Made by a program: the position numbers and the translations under genes. A DNA stretch of 57,669 nt. Origin: an uncultured Oscillibacter sp. (lineage in GTDB: Bacteria > Bacillota > Clostridia > Oscillospirales > Oscillospiraceae). The stretch spans positions 1-57,669 of the forward strand of contig CAAGJQ010000096.1 of assembly GCA_900770295.1 (NCBI GenBank), given 5' to 3'. A model generated the notes under the pieces. The model was not told the DNA's origin, searched no databases, and worked only from the letters and a program-made list of their open reading frames with translations. This document shows positions 8,563 through 17,123 of this stretch, one piece after another. Every line of letters begins with the position of its first letter. Position 1 is the first letter of the stretch.

Positions 8563-10059
8563 ATGGAAGAGCAACAGATGTTCCGATGGACGGAGCTGAA
8601 CCCCGTCTGCCTGCTTCGGAGATTGTTCCGGGAGCTGCCGGTGATTTTGGCGGCGGGGATGACAGCGGTGCTGCTGTCTCTGACAGCACTGCAGCTGTTC
8701 TGGCAGCCGGTCTACACTGCCTCCGCCACGCTGGCGGTGAATGTGAAGAGCAGCAGCTATTCCTCCGTCCTGTCAAATCTCTCCACATCGTCGGAGATCG
8801 CGGATACCTTTACCCAGCTTTTTTCCAGCAATATGTTCAGCAGCGTGGCAAAGAGCCAGCTGGGGACGGACAGCCTTCCCGGTACCCTGACGGCTTCTGT
8901 GATTCCGGAGACCAACCTGCTGACCCTGCGGGTGACGGCGGACTCTCCGGAGGACGCGTTCCGGACGCTGCGGCTGATGCTGGAAAATTACGACACGGTC
9001 TCTGAGCACGTATTTCAGAACGTGGTGCTCAAGGAGCTGGACAGCCCCAAGGTGCCGACCTCCCCTTCCAACCCCGTGAACCGGGGGAGCCTGATAAAAC
9101 GGGCGTTTTTGCTGGGGGCCGCGGCTATGACGGTGCTGGTGCTGGCCCTCTCCGTGGCGGCGGATACGGTGCAGACATCCGCGGCGGTGCAGCGGAAGCT
9201 GGATCTGAAGCTGTTCGGCACGATCCACCATGAGGAGAAAAACAAGACCATGCGGGCCCGGCTGAAGGGAAGCAACAAGGGCCTGCTGATTACGATGCCC
9301 GTGGCGAGCTTCCATTTTACAGAGGAAGTTTACAGACTGGCCACCAAGCTGAGCTACGCCCTGCGCGGCGGAGAGCGGAAAGTGGTCCTGGTGACCAGCG
9401 TCCTGGAGAATGAGGGAAAGTCCACGGTGGCGGCCAACCTGGCCCTGGCTCTGGCCGGGGAGGGGAAAAAGGTGCTGCTGATTGACGCGGACCTGCACAA
9501 GGCGGCACAGTACAAGCTCCTGCACCACAGACCTCACCAGGAGCTGGCGGATGTCATCCAGGGGCTGGCGGATTATGAGCCGGAATACCTGGAAAGAGAG
9601 CGGCTCTATACGCTGCTGTCCATGAAATCCAGCGCCGGAGCAGCGGAGCTCATTGCCTCGGAGGGCATGGAAAAGCTGCTGCGCCGGGCACGTGAGGAGA
9701 TGGACTGCGTCATCGTGGACTCGCCGCCTGTCGCGCTGTTCTCCGATGTGGAGGCACTGGCAGACCTGGCGGACCTGTCTCTTCTTGTGGTGCGGCAGGA
9801 CTGCGCCTCCACCCGGCAGATAAACGACACTGTGGACATGCTGGACCAGTGCGGCGCAAAGCTGATGGGCTGTGTGTTCAACGATGTGCGCGGCGTTCCC
9901 TTCTCCAACGACCACCATGGCTATGGATACGGCTATGGCCGGAAGTATGGCTACGGGTATGGTTATGGCTACGGCTACGGGTACGGATACGGACAGAGCC
10001 GGAAGGCTTCGGGAAAAAACAGCGTGAAACCAGCGGAGGAGACAGATGGAAGAGCATAA
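8563..10059 (+). CDS. BY-kinase / chain-length regulator (Wzz-CapB fusion) 1
   Basis: A 498-residue single-chain polysaccharide co-polymerase. Start ATG 8563 follows GAGGAGA; the open frame extends to 8494 but would overlap the upstream gene. Two membrane segments (about residues 25-45 and 180-200) bracket an external Wzz-like domain. The cytoplasmic kinase has Walker A ENEGKSTVAANLA near residue 285, Walker A' LLIDADLHK and Walker B CVIVDSPP. The C-terminus carries 11 tyrosines in Gly-Tyr repeats (bases 9919-9993), presumably the autophosphorylation cluster acted on by the CpsB-type phosphatase encoded upstream. It overlaps the second kinase gene by 14 bases. Family knowledge gives the role: control of exopolysaccharide polymerisation and export. 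Confidence 0.87.
   Translation: MEEQQMFRWTELNPVCLLRRLFRELPVILAAGMTAVLLSLTALQLFWQPVYTASATLAVNVKSSSYSSVLSNLSTSSEIADTFTQLFSSNMFSSVAKSQLGTDSLPGTLTASVIPETNLLTLRVTADSPEDAFRTLRLMLENYDTVSEHVFQNVVLKELDSPKVPTSPSNPVNRGSLIKRAFLLGAAAMTVLVLALSVAADTVQTSAAVQRKLDLKLFGTIHHEEKNKTMRARLKGSNKGLLITMPVASFHFTEEVYRLATKLSYALRGGERKVVLVTSVLENEGKSTVAANLALALAGEGKKVLLIDADLHKAAQYKLLHHRPHQELADVIQGLADYEPEYLERERLYTLLSMKSSAGAAELIASEGMEKLLRRAREEMDCVIVDSPPVALFSDVEALADLADLSLLVVRQDCASTRQINDTVDMLDQCGAKLMGCVFNDVRGVPFSNDHHGYGYGYGRKYGYGYGYGYGYGYGYGQSRKASGKNSVKPAEETDGRA
9919..9993 (+). repeat. Gly-Tyr codon repeat in BY-kinase 1
   Basis: An alternating GGN/TAY hexanucleotide repeat encodes three Gly-Tyr units, a short Arg-Lys break and eight more Tyr-Gly units. 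Third positions vary, so the peptide rather than the DNA repeat appears conserved. Confidence 0.9.
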
Positions 10060-11521
10060 AATCGACCAGACGGAGACAGGAAAGATCGATCTTCTCCGGC
10101 TGCTGGCGGAGTTCGGCCGGGCCCTCCGCAGGCTGTTCTGGCTGCCGGTCATTCTGGCATTGGCACTGGGGTGCTTCTCCGGACTGCGCAGCTGGCGCAG
10201 CTATCGGCCCATGTATGCCTCGGAGGTAACGTTCACCATCCAAATAGCGGACACTACCCTGACGGATATCTCCGGCACCACCAGCTATTACAGCAAGGCC
10301 ACGGCGGAGCAGCTGAGCAAGACCTTCCCCTATATCATCCAGTCGGACCTGATGCGGTCCCTGCTGCGCCGTGAGATGGGGGTGGACTGGATCAACGGCA
10401 GCATCACCGCCCGAACCGTGAGTAACACGAGCCTGTTCACGCTGCGGGTTACCAGTTCCAGTGCCCAGGATGCCTATGACATCCTCAACAGCGTCATCAA
10501 GGTGTATCCCAGAGTGGCGGACTATGTCATCGGCAGCACCTCCATGAATGTGCTGGCGGAGCCCACCGTGGCAACGGAACCCTACAATGCGTTCAGCCCC
10601 GTGTCCGGCATGTGCAAGGGGGCCATGATGGGCGTTTTGCTGGGAATGCTGGCAGTACTGGCGTTTGCCGCGACCCGGAGCAGCATCTGGGATGTGGAAG
10701 AAATTCAGAAAAAGCTGAATCAGACCTGTCTGGCGGTACTTCCGCAGGTAACGTTTAAACGCCGCAGCAAAGCGGTGGATGCGAAGATCTCCATTCAGAA
10801 CAAGAAGATTTCCGGTGCATTTCAGGAGAGCGTCCGGAGTATGCGCATCAAATTTCTGCGGGAGGCGGAAAAGCGTGCCGCCCGGGTGGTCATGGTCACC
10901 AGCACCCTGCCGGGAGAGGGAAAGACCACGGTGGCGGTGAATCTGGCTCTGACCCTGAGCCAAAACGGCGCGCGGGTGATTCTGGTGGATCTGGACTTGC
11001 GAAAGCCATCCGTGAAAAAGGCCCTGGGCATCACCGAGCCCTCCCGTGGAATATCAGAGCTTCTGGACGGGGAGAAAACAAATATTCTGGATTGTCTGCT
11101 GCCGGTGGAAGGCACTTCCCTGCGGTTGCTGGCCGGAGACGAGGCTGCGGAGGATGCCCGCCAGCAAACCGGCTCCCGGCGCCTGTCCGCACTTCTGGAG
11201 ACGCTGCGGCAGGATGCCGATTTCATCGTGCTGGACACGCCGCCCTGCGGATTGGTGGCGGACAGCGCGGCCATCGCACGGACGGCGGACGGCATTGTCT
11301 ATGTACTGCGCTCCGGCGTGGCGCAGGTTCCCCATGTGCTGGATAATCTGCAGCTGCTGGCTGACAGCGGCACCCGCCTTCTGGGATGTGTGCTCAACGG
11401 CAGTCAAGGAGGACGCGGCGGATATGGGTACGGTTACGGCTATGGTTATGGCTATGGCGGATATTACGGAAAGTATAGTTCCCACCGCAAGAAGCGGGGA
11501 GAAAAGGCGCCAGAGACGTAA
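10046..11521 (+). CDS. BY-kinase / chain-length regulator (Wzz-CapB fusion) 2
   Basis: A 491-residue paralogue of the preceding kinase, starting inside its last codons (14-base overlap). Two membrane segments near residues 30-52 and 195-215 flank an external Wzz domain; the kinase part has Walker A LPGEGKTTVAVNLA near residue 288, Walker A' ILVDLDLRKPS and FIVLDTPP. Compared with the first copy it keeps the LDLRKP continuation usual for active BY-kinases. It too ends in a Gly-Tyr repeat (bases 11420-11476, nine tyrosines). Two complete kinases in tandem may form hetero-oligomers or serve two polymers. The next gene is about 95 bases away, beyond a weak GCCGCG/CGCGGC hairpin (11534-11557). Confidence 0.87.
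   Translation: MEEHKIDQTETGKIDLLRLLAEFGRALRRLFWLPVILALALGCFSGLRSWRSYRPMYASEVTFTIQIADTTLTDISGTTSYYSKATAEQLSKTFPYIIQSDLMRSLLRREMGVDWINGSITARTVSNTSLFTLRVTSSSAQDAYDILNSVIKVYPRVADYVIGSTSMNVLAEPTVATEPYNAFSPVSGMCKGAMMGVLLGMLAVLAFAATRSSIWDVEEIQKKLNQTCLAVLPQVTFKRRSKAVDAKISIQNKKISGAFQESVRSMRIKFLREAEKRAARVVMVTSTLPGEGKTTVAVNLALTLSQNGARVILVDLDLRKPSVKKALGITEPSRGISELLDGEKTNILDCLLPVEGTSLRLLAGDEAAEDARQQTGSRRLSALLETLRQDADFIVLDTPPCGLVADSAAIARTADGIVYVLRSGVAQVPHVLDNLQLLADSGTRLLGCVLNGSQGGRGGYGYGYGYGYGYGGYYGKYSSHRKKRGEKAPET
11420..11476 (+). repeat. Gly-Tyr codon repeat in BY-kinase 2
   Basis: A second, independently varied GGN/TAY repeat encoding six Tyr-Gly units followed by GGYYGKY. Codon choice differs from the repeat at 9919, arguing against a very recent copy. 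Confidence 0.9.
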
Positions 11522-11616
11522 AGGTCCGGCAGAGCCGCGTGGGATTTCCTGCGCGGCTTCCTGCGTTCAGCGCTGTTTTGAAAACCGGATGAGAGCCCGA
11601 AGGAGGGAAGACACAG

Positions 11617-12114
11617 GTGGAGCCTGAGAGAAAAATCGTGGACAGCGCTGTGTTTTTGCCGGTGCTGCAGGAGCTGACGGCGGAGGGACGGGAACTGGTG
11701 ATCACCGTGACGGGGGGCAGCATGACGCCCTTTCTGGTGCACGGCCGGGACCTGATCCGGTTTCGGAAGCCGGACCGCCCGCTGCGGCGGGGAGACATCG
11801 CGTTTTTCCGCCGTCCCGACGGAACGTGCGTTCTGCACCGGGTCTGGCGGATCGAGGCGGACGGCAGCTGCTGGTTTCTGGGGGACGCCCAGCAGGCTGT
11901 CGAGGGTCCGGTGCCGCGGGAGGCGGTGTTCGCCGTTGTGACGGCGGTGCGCCGGAAGGGAAAGTGGCTGGGCCCCGGAGATGTTCTGTGGGAGTTTTTT
12001 GCCCATGTCTGGCTGCGTCTGCGTCCTCTGAGGCCGCTGCTGCGGCGGTGTTACGGCGGGATTTCCCGCCTTTGGAAGGGAGGCGGAAGCCATAGCAGGG
12101 CGGAAAACAACTGA
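11617..12114 (+). CDS. S24/S26-like peptidase (Ser/His type)
   Basis: A 165-residue protein starting at GTG 11617, ten bases after AGGAGG. It carries the S26 nucleophile motif TGGSMTPFL (Ser35) and the following RRGDIAFFRR strand, but instead of the bacterial catalytic Lys it has CVLHRVWRI (His74), as in Ser/His-type S26B peptidases. No hydrophobic segment is seen at the N-terminus, so it is likely soluble or membrane-associated through the basic C-terminal part. Similar small S24/S26 proteins are found in peptide natural-product loci next to ABC exporters, and here the next gene is an ABC exporter. A leader-peptidase function for the peptide cluster downstream is an inference. Confidence 0.65.
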   Translation: MEPERKIVDSAVFLPVLQELTAEGRELVITVTGGSMTPFLVHGRDLIRFRKPDRPLRRGDIAFFRRPDGTCVLHRVWRIEADGSCWFLGDAQQAVEGPVPREAVFAVVTAVRRKGKWLGPGDVLWEFFAHVWLRLRPLRPLLRRCYGGISRLWKGGGSHSRAENN

Positions 12115-12151
12115 AGAGAGAACGGCGGCGGGCTCCGCCGCGCTGAAGATT

Positions 12152-13885
12152 TTGCTGGACCGGTGGCGCAGCGGCACCTTCGGAGAGATCATTGAGGACT
12201 GGCAATGGATCCTCACTTATACCAGACAGTATAAGTGGGCGGTGGCCTTCTATACCCTCTGTGGTATCGTCAGCGCGTCTTTGAGCCTTCTGTCTGCGGT
12301 GGCGGGAAAGTTCACCATTGACATTATCACCGGAAAGGACATGTCCCGACTCGGCGCTGCCGCGGCGATGATGGTGACCTCCATGCTGGTGAGCCTTCTG
12401 CTGCGCAGCATCATCTCCCGGATATCCGCGCGCATCAGTCTCAGTGTCAGCAACGACATCAGGGCCACCGTGTTTGAAAAGGTGATGGAGGCGGACTGGC
12501 TGGAGATCAGCCGGTATTTGAGCGGCGACATTCTCAACCGCTTCAGCGGAGACACCAGTACGGTGGCGGGTAATGCCATCAGCTGGCTGCCGGATGTGGC
12601 CATCGGAATATACAGCTTCATTACCACGTTTTTTGTCATTTGGCACTATGACCGGGTGATGGCGCTGCTGGCTCTGGCCAGCGCCCCGTTCCTGCTTCTG
12701 AGCTCCCGGTGGCTTATCCGCCGGATGCGGCGGCACAATGAGGAGATGCGGGAGATGAGCAGCCGGCTGATGTCTTTCGAGTCGGAGTCCTTCGGCAACC
12801 TGGATACCATTAAGAGCTTTGGACTGACAGAGCGCAGCGGCCGGAAACTGCGGGAAATTCAGGAGGAGTACCGGCAGGTGAGCCTTGCCTATAATCTCTT
12901 CAGCATTCAGACGAATGCCGCACTGTCGCTTCTGGGGTCCGCGGTACAGTTTGCAGCCTTCGGCTACTGCCTGTATCTGCTGTGGTCCGGCCGCATTGCA
13001 TACGGCACCATGACACTGTTTCTCTCCCAGAGCAGCAGGCTGTCGTCCACATTCAGCAATCTGGTGGGGCTGGTGCCCGCTTTCCTCAGCAGTTCCGTCT
13101 CAGCCCACCGTATCCGGGAACTGACCCAGCTGAAGCGGGAGCAGCGGCTCCCGGAGAGCAGTACCTTGGACCAGGAAGCCGAGGAGGGCTTTGAAGTGCG
13201 GATGGAGCATCTGAATTTCCGCTACGGCCAGGGAGAGACCGTGATCTCCGACTCGGAGTTCCTGGCCCGCCCGGGAGAGATCGTGGCACTGGTGGGACCG
13301 TCGGGAGAGGGAAAGACCACCATGATCCGCCTGATTTTGGGACTGGTCCGCCCGGAGAAGGGCAGGGTGTTTCTCCGCGCCGCCTCCGGTACGGAGGTGG
13401 AGATGAACCCGGAGATCCGACACCTGATTTCCTACGTGCCGCAGGGCAACACCGTGATGTCCGGCACCATCGCGGAAAACCTGCGGATGGTGAAGGAGGA
13501 CGCTGAAGGCGGAGAACTGGAGGAGGCGCTGCGTCTGGCCTGCGCCTGGGAGTTCGTCTCCTGTATGCCCGAGGGGATCCACAGTACCGTGGGAGAACGG
13601 GGCAGGGGGCTGTCCGAAGGACAGGCCCAGCGTATCTCCATTGCCCGGGCTATTTTAAAGGACGCGCCTATTCTGCTGCTGGATGAAGCCACCTCTGCGC
13701 TGGACGTGGCCACGGAACGCCGGGTGCTCCGGAATATCATGACCTGCCGGCCGGGCAGGACATGCATCGTCACTACGCACCGCCCCAGCGTACTGAATAT
13801 GTGCGACCGGGTTTACCGGGTGACGGACCGGCGGGTGACGGAACTGACGGAGGAGGAATCCGGGCGTCTGGCCATGGAATTTTGA
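12152..13885 (+). CDS. ABC exporter, fused permease and ATPase
   Basis: A 577-residue half-transporter of the type-IV exporter fold: about six membrane segments in residues 25-310, then an ATPase with Walker A GPSGEGKTT (near residue 382), signature LSEGQAQRISIARA, Walker B ILLLDEATSALD and H-loop TTHRP. It would dimerise and export a peptide, lipid or other amphiphile. The start is uncertain: no ATG or GTG lies in frame between the stop at 12029 and this point. TTG 12152 is used here, but CTG 12143 is an alternative. No protease (C39) domain is fused, which would fit separate leader removal by the preceding S26-like peptidase. Confidence 0.85.
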   Translation: MLDRWRSGTFGEIIEDWQWILTYTRQYKWAVAFYTLCGIVSASLSLLSAVAGKFTIDIITGKDMSRLGAAAAMMVTSMLVSLLLRSIISRISARISLSVSNDIRATVFEKVMEADWLEISRYLSGDILNRFSGDTSTVAGNAISWLPDVAIGIYSFITTFFVIWHYDRVMALLALASAPFLLLSSRWLIRRMRRHNEEMREMSSRLMSFESESFGNLDTIKSFGLTERSGRKLREIQEEYRQVSLAYNLFSIQTNAALSLLGSAVQFAAFGYCLYLLWSGRIAYGTMTLFLSQSSRLSSTFSNLVGLVPAFLSSSVSAHRIRELTQLKREQRLPESSTLDQEAEEGFEVRMEHLNFRYGQGETVISDSEFLARPGEIVALVGPSGEGKTTMIRLILGLVRPEKGRVFLRAASGTEVEMNPEIRHLISYVPQGNTVMSGTIAENLRMVKEDAEGGELEEALRLACAWEFVSCMPEGIHSTVGERGRGLSEGQAQRISIARAILKDAPILLLDEATSALDVATERRVLRNIMTCRPGRTCIVTTHRPSVLNMCDRVYRVTDRRVTELTEEESGRLAMEF

Positions 13886-13962
13886 GGGCGGCGCCATGGC
13901 GAAAAGAGCCGGAAGAACAAGCAGAATATGGAAATTTTTACTGTATGAAAACACTTTTTTTA

Positions 13963-13991
13963 TTGCCTATTCAAAAATACTATGGTATAAT
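13963..13991 (+). promoter_or_regulatory. promoter for the VWA-SLH gene
   Basis: TTGCCT (13963-13968) and TATAAT (13986-13991) are spaced by 17 bases in an A+T-rich stretch that contrasts with the G+C-rich coding DNA. The predicted leader of about 105 bases ends at a strong GGAGG (14095) before ATG 14106. Confidence 0.75.
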
Positions 13992-14105
13992 CATCATGCT
14001 TATATCCAGCTATAGGGCTGAATATGCTTGCAAGCTCCCCGACAGGAAGAGTTTCTGCGCACTGACCTGCCGGTGCTGCCAATGATTGCAAATGGAGGTA
14101 AGAAT

Positions 14106-16319
14106 ATGCGCAAACACAGAGTCTTGGCAGGAATTCTGGCGGCGGTAATGTTGCTGGGGACAATGCCGGCCGCTCTGGCTTTTTCCCCGCAGGAGGACAA
14201 GGCCAGCAGAAATCCCGATCCCATTGAGTATTCCAACGGTGTTATTTTGGGCAAGACGGCGTCCGCACTGGACGGAACCCGGACCACTGTTACGCTGACG
14301 GTATCTGCTCCTGTAGAGAAGAAGCCGGTGGCAGTGGAGTTCGTGCTGGATGGCACCCAGAGCCTTTATCCCGATAAAAACAGCAGCGGCCAAGACAAGA
14401 CAAACATAGACACGGTGGCGACTTCTATCTGCAGTGCTCTGCAGGGCAAGAATGCCTATGTGGGCATCACGGTGTTCGGCCGCAGTGCCTGGTCCGCTTT
14501 GGACATGCAGAAGGTGCCGTCCTCCCCTGATCTGGATCCCACTACCGAGGATCTGGACCTCAGCACGGAAGTGATCAAGGAACTGCTGAAGCCGGAGCAG
14601 CTGGGCACCAACGTGGAAGCCGGCCTGAAAAAGGGCATGGAAGAGCTGGCCAAGGCGCCGGCCGACGCCACCAAATATCTGGTGCTGGTGACGGACGGCG
14701 GCAGCTACTGGTGGCTGGACAACAGCGGCAAGCCTGCCAATAACGTGTATGGCCCCGATGCGAACCATACCACCCCTCTGCAGAACAGCGAGGCCGCTGA
14801 GGGCAATTACAGCAAGCTGGCTACACTGGACGAGCTGGATGCGGCGGCGAAGAATCTGCCCCGCTCCGGCCAGACCATCCTGACCAGTACCGGTGAGGCG
14901 CTGAGCGAGGCGGTACGGAAAGTCAAGGCGGAGCCCAATCTGTATACCAGCCTTGAGACGGGCGTGTATTACGCCTATAAGAAGCTGCAGGAAGTGAATG
15001 CGGATAAGAGCATTCACCTGATCACTGTCAGCAAGCCCTATTACGACGGCGCCATGAAAACCCTGGCTGGGGAGTTCATTGCGAAGGCTGTCGAATACAG
15101 TGACGCGAGTTATTCTCTCACGAAACAGAGCATGAGTGAAATTGCCGACGCGATTGCCGACGATGTGAACGTCGCGGTTCCCGAGGGCAGCACCATTGTG
15201 GACTACATGGGCAGCGCCACTTCTCCCGAAAAGTATGATTTCAATCTGGTGACGGGCTCTCAGATCACACTGACCATCGGCGGGAAGACCATGACCGCCA
15301 AGCTCGAGAATAATAGGGCGAACTTTGCGGATGGCTCTTATCTGGTATACTCCCCCGATGCGGCTGATGGCGAGCACTTTGTGCTGACACTGGGACAGGA
15401 TCTGCTCCGGGGTCAGGAGCTGAGTCTCTCCTACACGGAGGAACTGGCCGTTTACGACAAGTCGGAGGGTTCTCACAGCGTCCACACCAATGCCGGGGCT
15501 TATCTGAACAATAAGGATATGCCCTTCCCCGATCCCGTTCTGCGGTACAACGTCAACAGCGGCGGTGGCGGCAGCTCTGTTCTGAACACCGATGACCACT
15601 ATTCTTACATCATCGGTTATAAGGACGGCTACCTGAAGCCTTACGGCACGATTACCCGCGGCGAAGTTGCCACTATTTTCTTCCGCCTGCTGACCGATGA
15701 GGCACGCGACAAGTACTGGTGCCAGACCAACAATTACTCTGACTGCAACTCTGATCTGTGGTGCAACAACGCCATCTCCACTCTGAGCTACATGGGCATC
15801 ATTGACGGCTTTACCGATGGTACCTTCCGTCCCTACGGCAAGATCACCCGTGCCCAGTTCGCAAAGATCGCTGTGGGCTTCTTCGAGACTACCACCAAGG
15901 AGTATCAGGGTTACTACTCCGACGTGCCTGAAAATGCCTGGTTCACCGATTACGTCGAGGCTGCTTCCCGTGTGGGTCTGATCCAGGGCTTTGGGGATGG
16001 CACCTTCCGCCCCAACACCAACATCACCCGCGCTCAGGCCTGCGTCATCGTGAACCGTGCCCTGAACCGCAAGCCGGATGAGGAGCATTTGCTGCCTGAG
16101 AACCAGATGATCACCTGGCCGGACAACAACCCGGATGACTGGTTCTACGCCGACATGCAGGAGGCCACCAACAGCCATGACTACACTTGGCTGACTGTGA
16201 GAGGTGAGCCCAAGGCCATGGAGCAGTGGACGAAGAAGCTGGAGCAGCGCGATTGGGCCGCTTTCGAGCATGCTTGGTCTACCGCACATTCCGCTCCCGG
16301 CGGTGAGGTCGTAAAATAA
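14106..16319 (+). CDS. surface protein with VWA domain and three SLH repeats
   Basis: A 737-residue secreted protein; ATG 14106 follows GGAGGTAAGAAT, and a signal peptide ends near AALAF (about residue 26). A von Willebrand A-like domain begins at VEFVLDGTQS (Asp82-Ser86, an imperfect DxSxS metal-site motif) and includes LVLVTDGGS. The C-terminal part (about residues 495-655) contains three S-layer-homology repeats, with GYKDG..ITRGE, GFTDGTF..ITRAQ and GFGDGTF..ITRAQ signatures, which bind pyruvylated secondary wall polymer. It should therefore be wall-anchored and bind a ligand or partner through the VWA domain. It has its own promoter and sits between the ABC exporter and the peptide-cluster genes. 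Confidence 0.85.
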   Translation: MRKHRVLAGILAAVMLLGTMPAALAFSPQEDKASRNPDPIEYSNGVILGKTASALDGTRTTVTLTVSAPVEKKPVAVEFVLDGTQSLYPDKNSSGQDKTNIDTVATSICSALQGKNAYVGITVFGRSAWSALDMQKVPSSPDLDPTTEDLDLSTEVIKELLKPEQLGTNVEAGLKKGMEELAKAPADATKYLVLVTDGGSYWWLDNSGKPANNVYGPDANHTTPLQNSEAAEGNYSKLATLDELDAAAKNLPRSGQTILTSTGEALSEAVRKVKAEPNLYTSLETGVYYAYKKLQEVNADKSIHLITVSKPYYDGAMKTLAGEFIAKAVEYSDASYSLTKQSMSEIADAIADDVNVAVPEGSTIVDYMGSATSPEKYDFNLVTGSQITLTIGGKTMTAKLENNRANFADGSYLVYSPDAADGEHFVLTLGQDLLRGQELSLSYTEELAVYDKSEGSHSVHTNAGAYLNNKDMPFPDPVLRYNVNSGGGGSSVLNTDDHYSYIIGYKDGYLKPYGTITRGEVATIFFRLLTDEARDKYWCQTNNYSDCNSDLWCNNAISTLSYMGIIDGFTDGTFRPYGKITRAQFAKIAVGFFETTTKEYQGYYSDVPENAWFTDYVEAASRVGLIQGFGDGTFRPNTNITRAQACVIVNRALNRKPDEEHLLPENQMITWPDNNPDDWFYADMQEATNSHDYTWLTVRGEPKAMEQWTKKLEQRDWAAFEHAWSTAHSAPGGEVVK

Positions 16320-16354
16320 GCGCCTTCAAGTAAGAAGACTGCTGCAAAAGTAAG

Positions 16355-16387
16355 GAGAATGGCCTGCTGTTTTGGCGGGCCATTCTC
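16355..16387. terminator. inverted repeat after the VWA-SLH gene, probable terminator
   Basis: Arms GAGAATGGCC (16355-16364) and GGCCATTCTC (16378-16387) are perfectly complementary, with outer pairing by CTGCAA/TTGCAG. No T-run follows, so termination may be inefficient or the hairpin may protect the 3' end. Confidence 0.5.
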
Positions 16388-16416
16388 TGTTGCAGCCGGA
16401 AAATTTCTGGTATATA

Positions 16417-16446
16417 CGCGGCACCGCTTTTTATGGCGGTGCCGCG
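16417..16446. repeat. perfect 11-base inverted repeat with T-rich loop
   Basis: Arm CGCGGCACCGC (16417-16427) pairs with GCGGTGCCGCG (16436-16446) around the loop TTTTTATG. It is very G+C-rich but not followed by a T-run on either strand. Confidence 0.7.
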
Positions 16447-16753
16447 TCGCACGTATTTTAACAGACGCTCATGCATGCGGTCATACTTGGACAAAACCAG
16501 CGGTGAACAGGATCGGGAAGCGGACTGGTCCTGCGCGGATTTTAATTTCGCAGATCCTGCCGCCCTGGGCCGAGAAATGGTTTCCGCTGCTTTCCATGCA
16601 TGCCCCCAAAATGACGGCGGCAGCAGAAGCTTTGATTCACAGAGCGGGGAGCGAATCGCAGAGGCAGATACAAAGCTTGAAACGATTGGAAATTCGGGAA
16701 AAAATTTCAAATCTGTGAAAAGGATTTTTTCAATATTTTTGAGGACCAACTTC

Positions 16754-16782
16754 TTGAATTTGGAAATCGCTTGTGGTATCAT
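16754..16782 (+). promoter_or_regulatory. promoter of the candidate RiPP operon
   Basis: TTGAAT (16754-16759) and TATCAT (16777-16782) are separated by 17 bases, about 65 bases before the PqqD-like gene. It is the only good promoter between the VWA-SLH gene and the radical SAM gene, and the genes 16849-20246 run without large gaps. Confidence 0.65.
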
Positions 16783-16848
16783 AATCTCAAATTATTAGAT
16801 CATGGGGTTACTATGTCCTTTTTTTAAAATCGCCGGGAGGAATGTGAG

Positions 16849-17112
16849 ATGAGAGCAACTGGAGAACTGGTCCTGCGGGAGATTGCCGGGACCCACATTT
16901 TGATCCCGGTGGGAGATACCGCCGCAAAGATTCATGGCATGATCACACTTAGCGACAGCGGTCTGCTGCTCTGGGAGCGGCTGCAGCGCGAATGTACCGA
17001 GGAAGAACTGGTGGAGACTCTGCTGGCGGAGTATGAAGTGGACCGGGAGACCGCCGAGGCGGATGTGCGGGAGTTCTTGCAGCATCTGCGAAAAGTAGAC
17101 ATTCTGAACTGA
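16849..17112 (+). CDS. PqqD-like RiPP recognition element protein
   Basis: An 87-residue stand-alone PqqD-family protein; GGGAGG lies upstream of the ATG. The N-terminal beta-strands (VLREIAGTHILIPVG) and the helix-turn-helix-like C-terminal part with LSDSGLLLWERL and the DVREFLQHLR helix are typical of RiPP recognition elements, which bind the leader of a precursor peptide and present it to a modifying enzyme. It is the first gene after the promoter at 16754 and lies upstream of a precursor-like peptide, an HprK-like kinase and a radical SAM enzyme, which fits that role. Length is normal for the family. Confidence 0.85.
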   Translation: MRATGELVLREIAGTHILIPVGDTAAKIHGMITLSDSGLLLWERLQRECTEEELVETLLAEYEVDRETAEADVREFLQHLRKVDILN

Positions 17113-17123
17113 GGTCGCGCATC

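Larger units (their letters stand above)
16320..16848. other. 529-base gap: two hairpins and a promoter, no convincing gene
   Basis: The gap holds an inverted repeat at 16355-16387 (GAGAATGGCC / GGCCATTCTC, extendable by CTGCAA 16342 / TTGCAG 16390), a perfect 11-base inverted repeat at 16417-16446 and the promoter at 16754. An open frame over 16433-16798 and one on the other strand over 16279-16782 have no recognisable domain, poor starts and overlap the hairpins, so I do not call them. The middle 16450-16750 shows nothing else. Confidence 0.6.

Noticed and set aside
16433..16798. Possible gene in the gap before the PqqD-like gene
   Set aside because: Overlaps two hairpins and a promoter, no ribosome binding site, no family resemblance.
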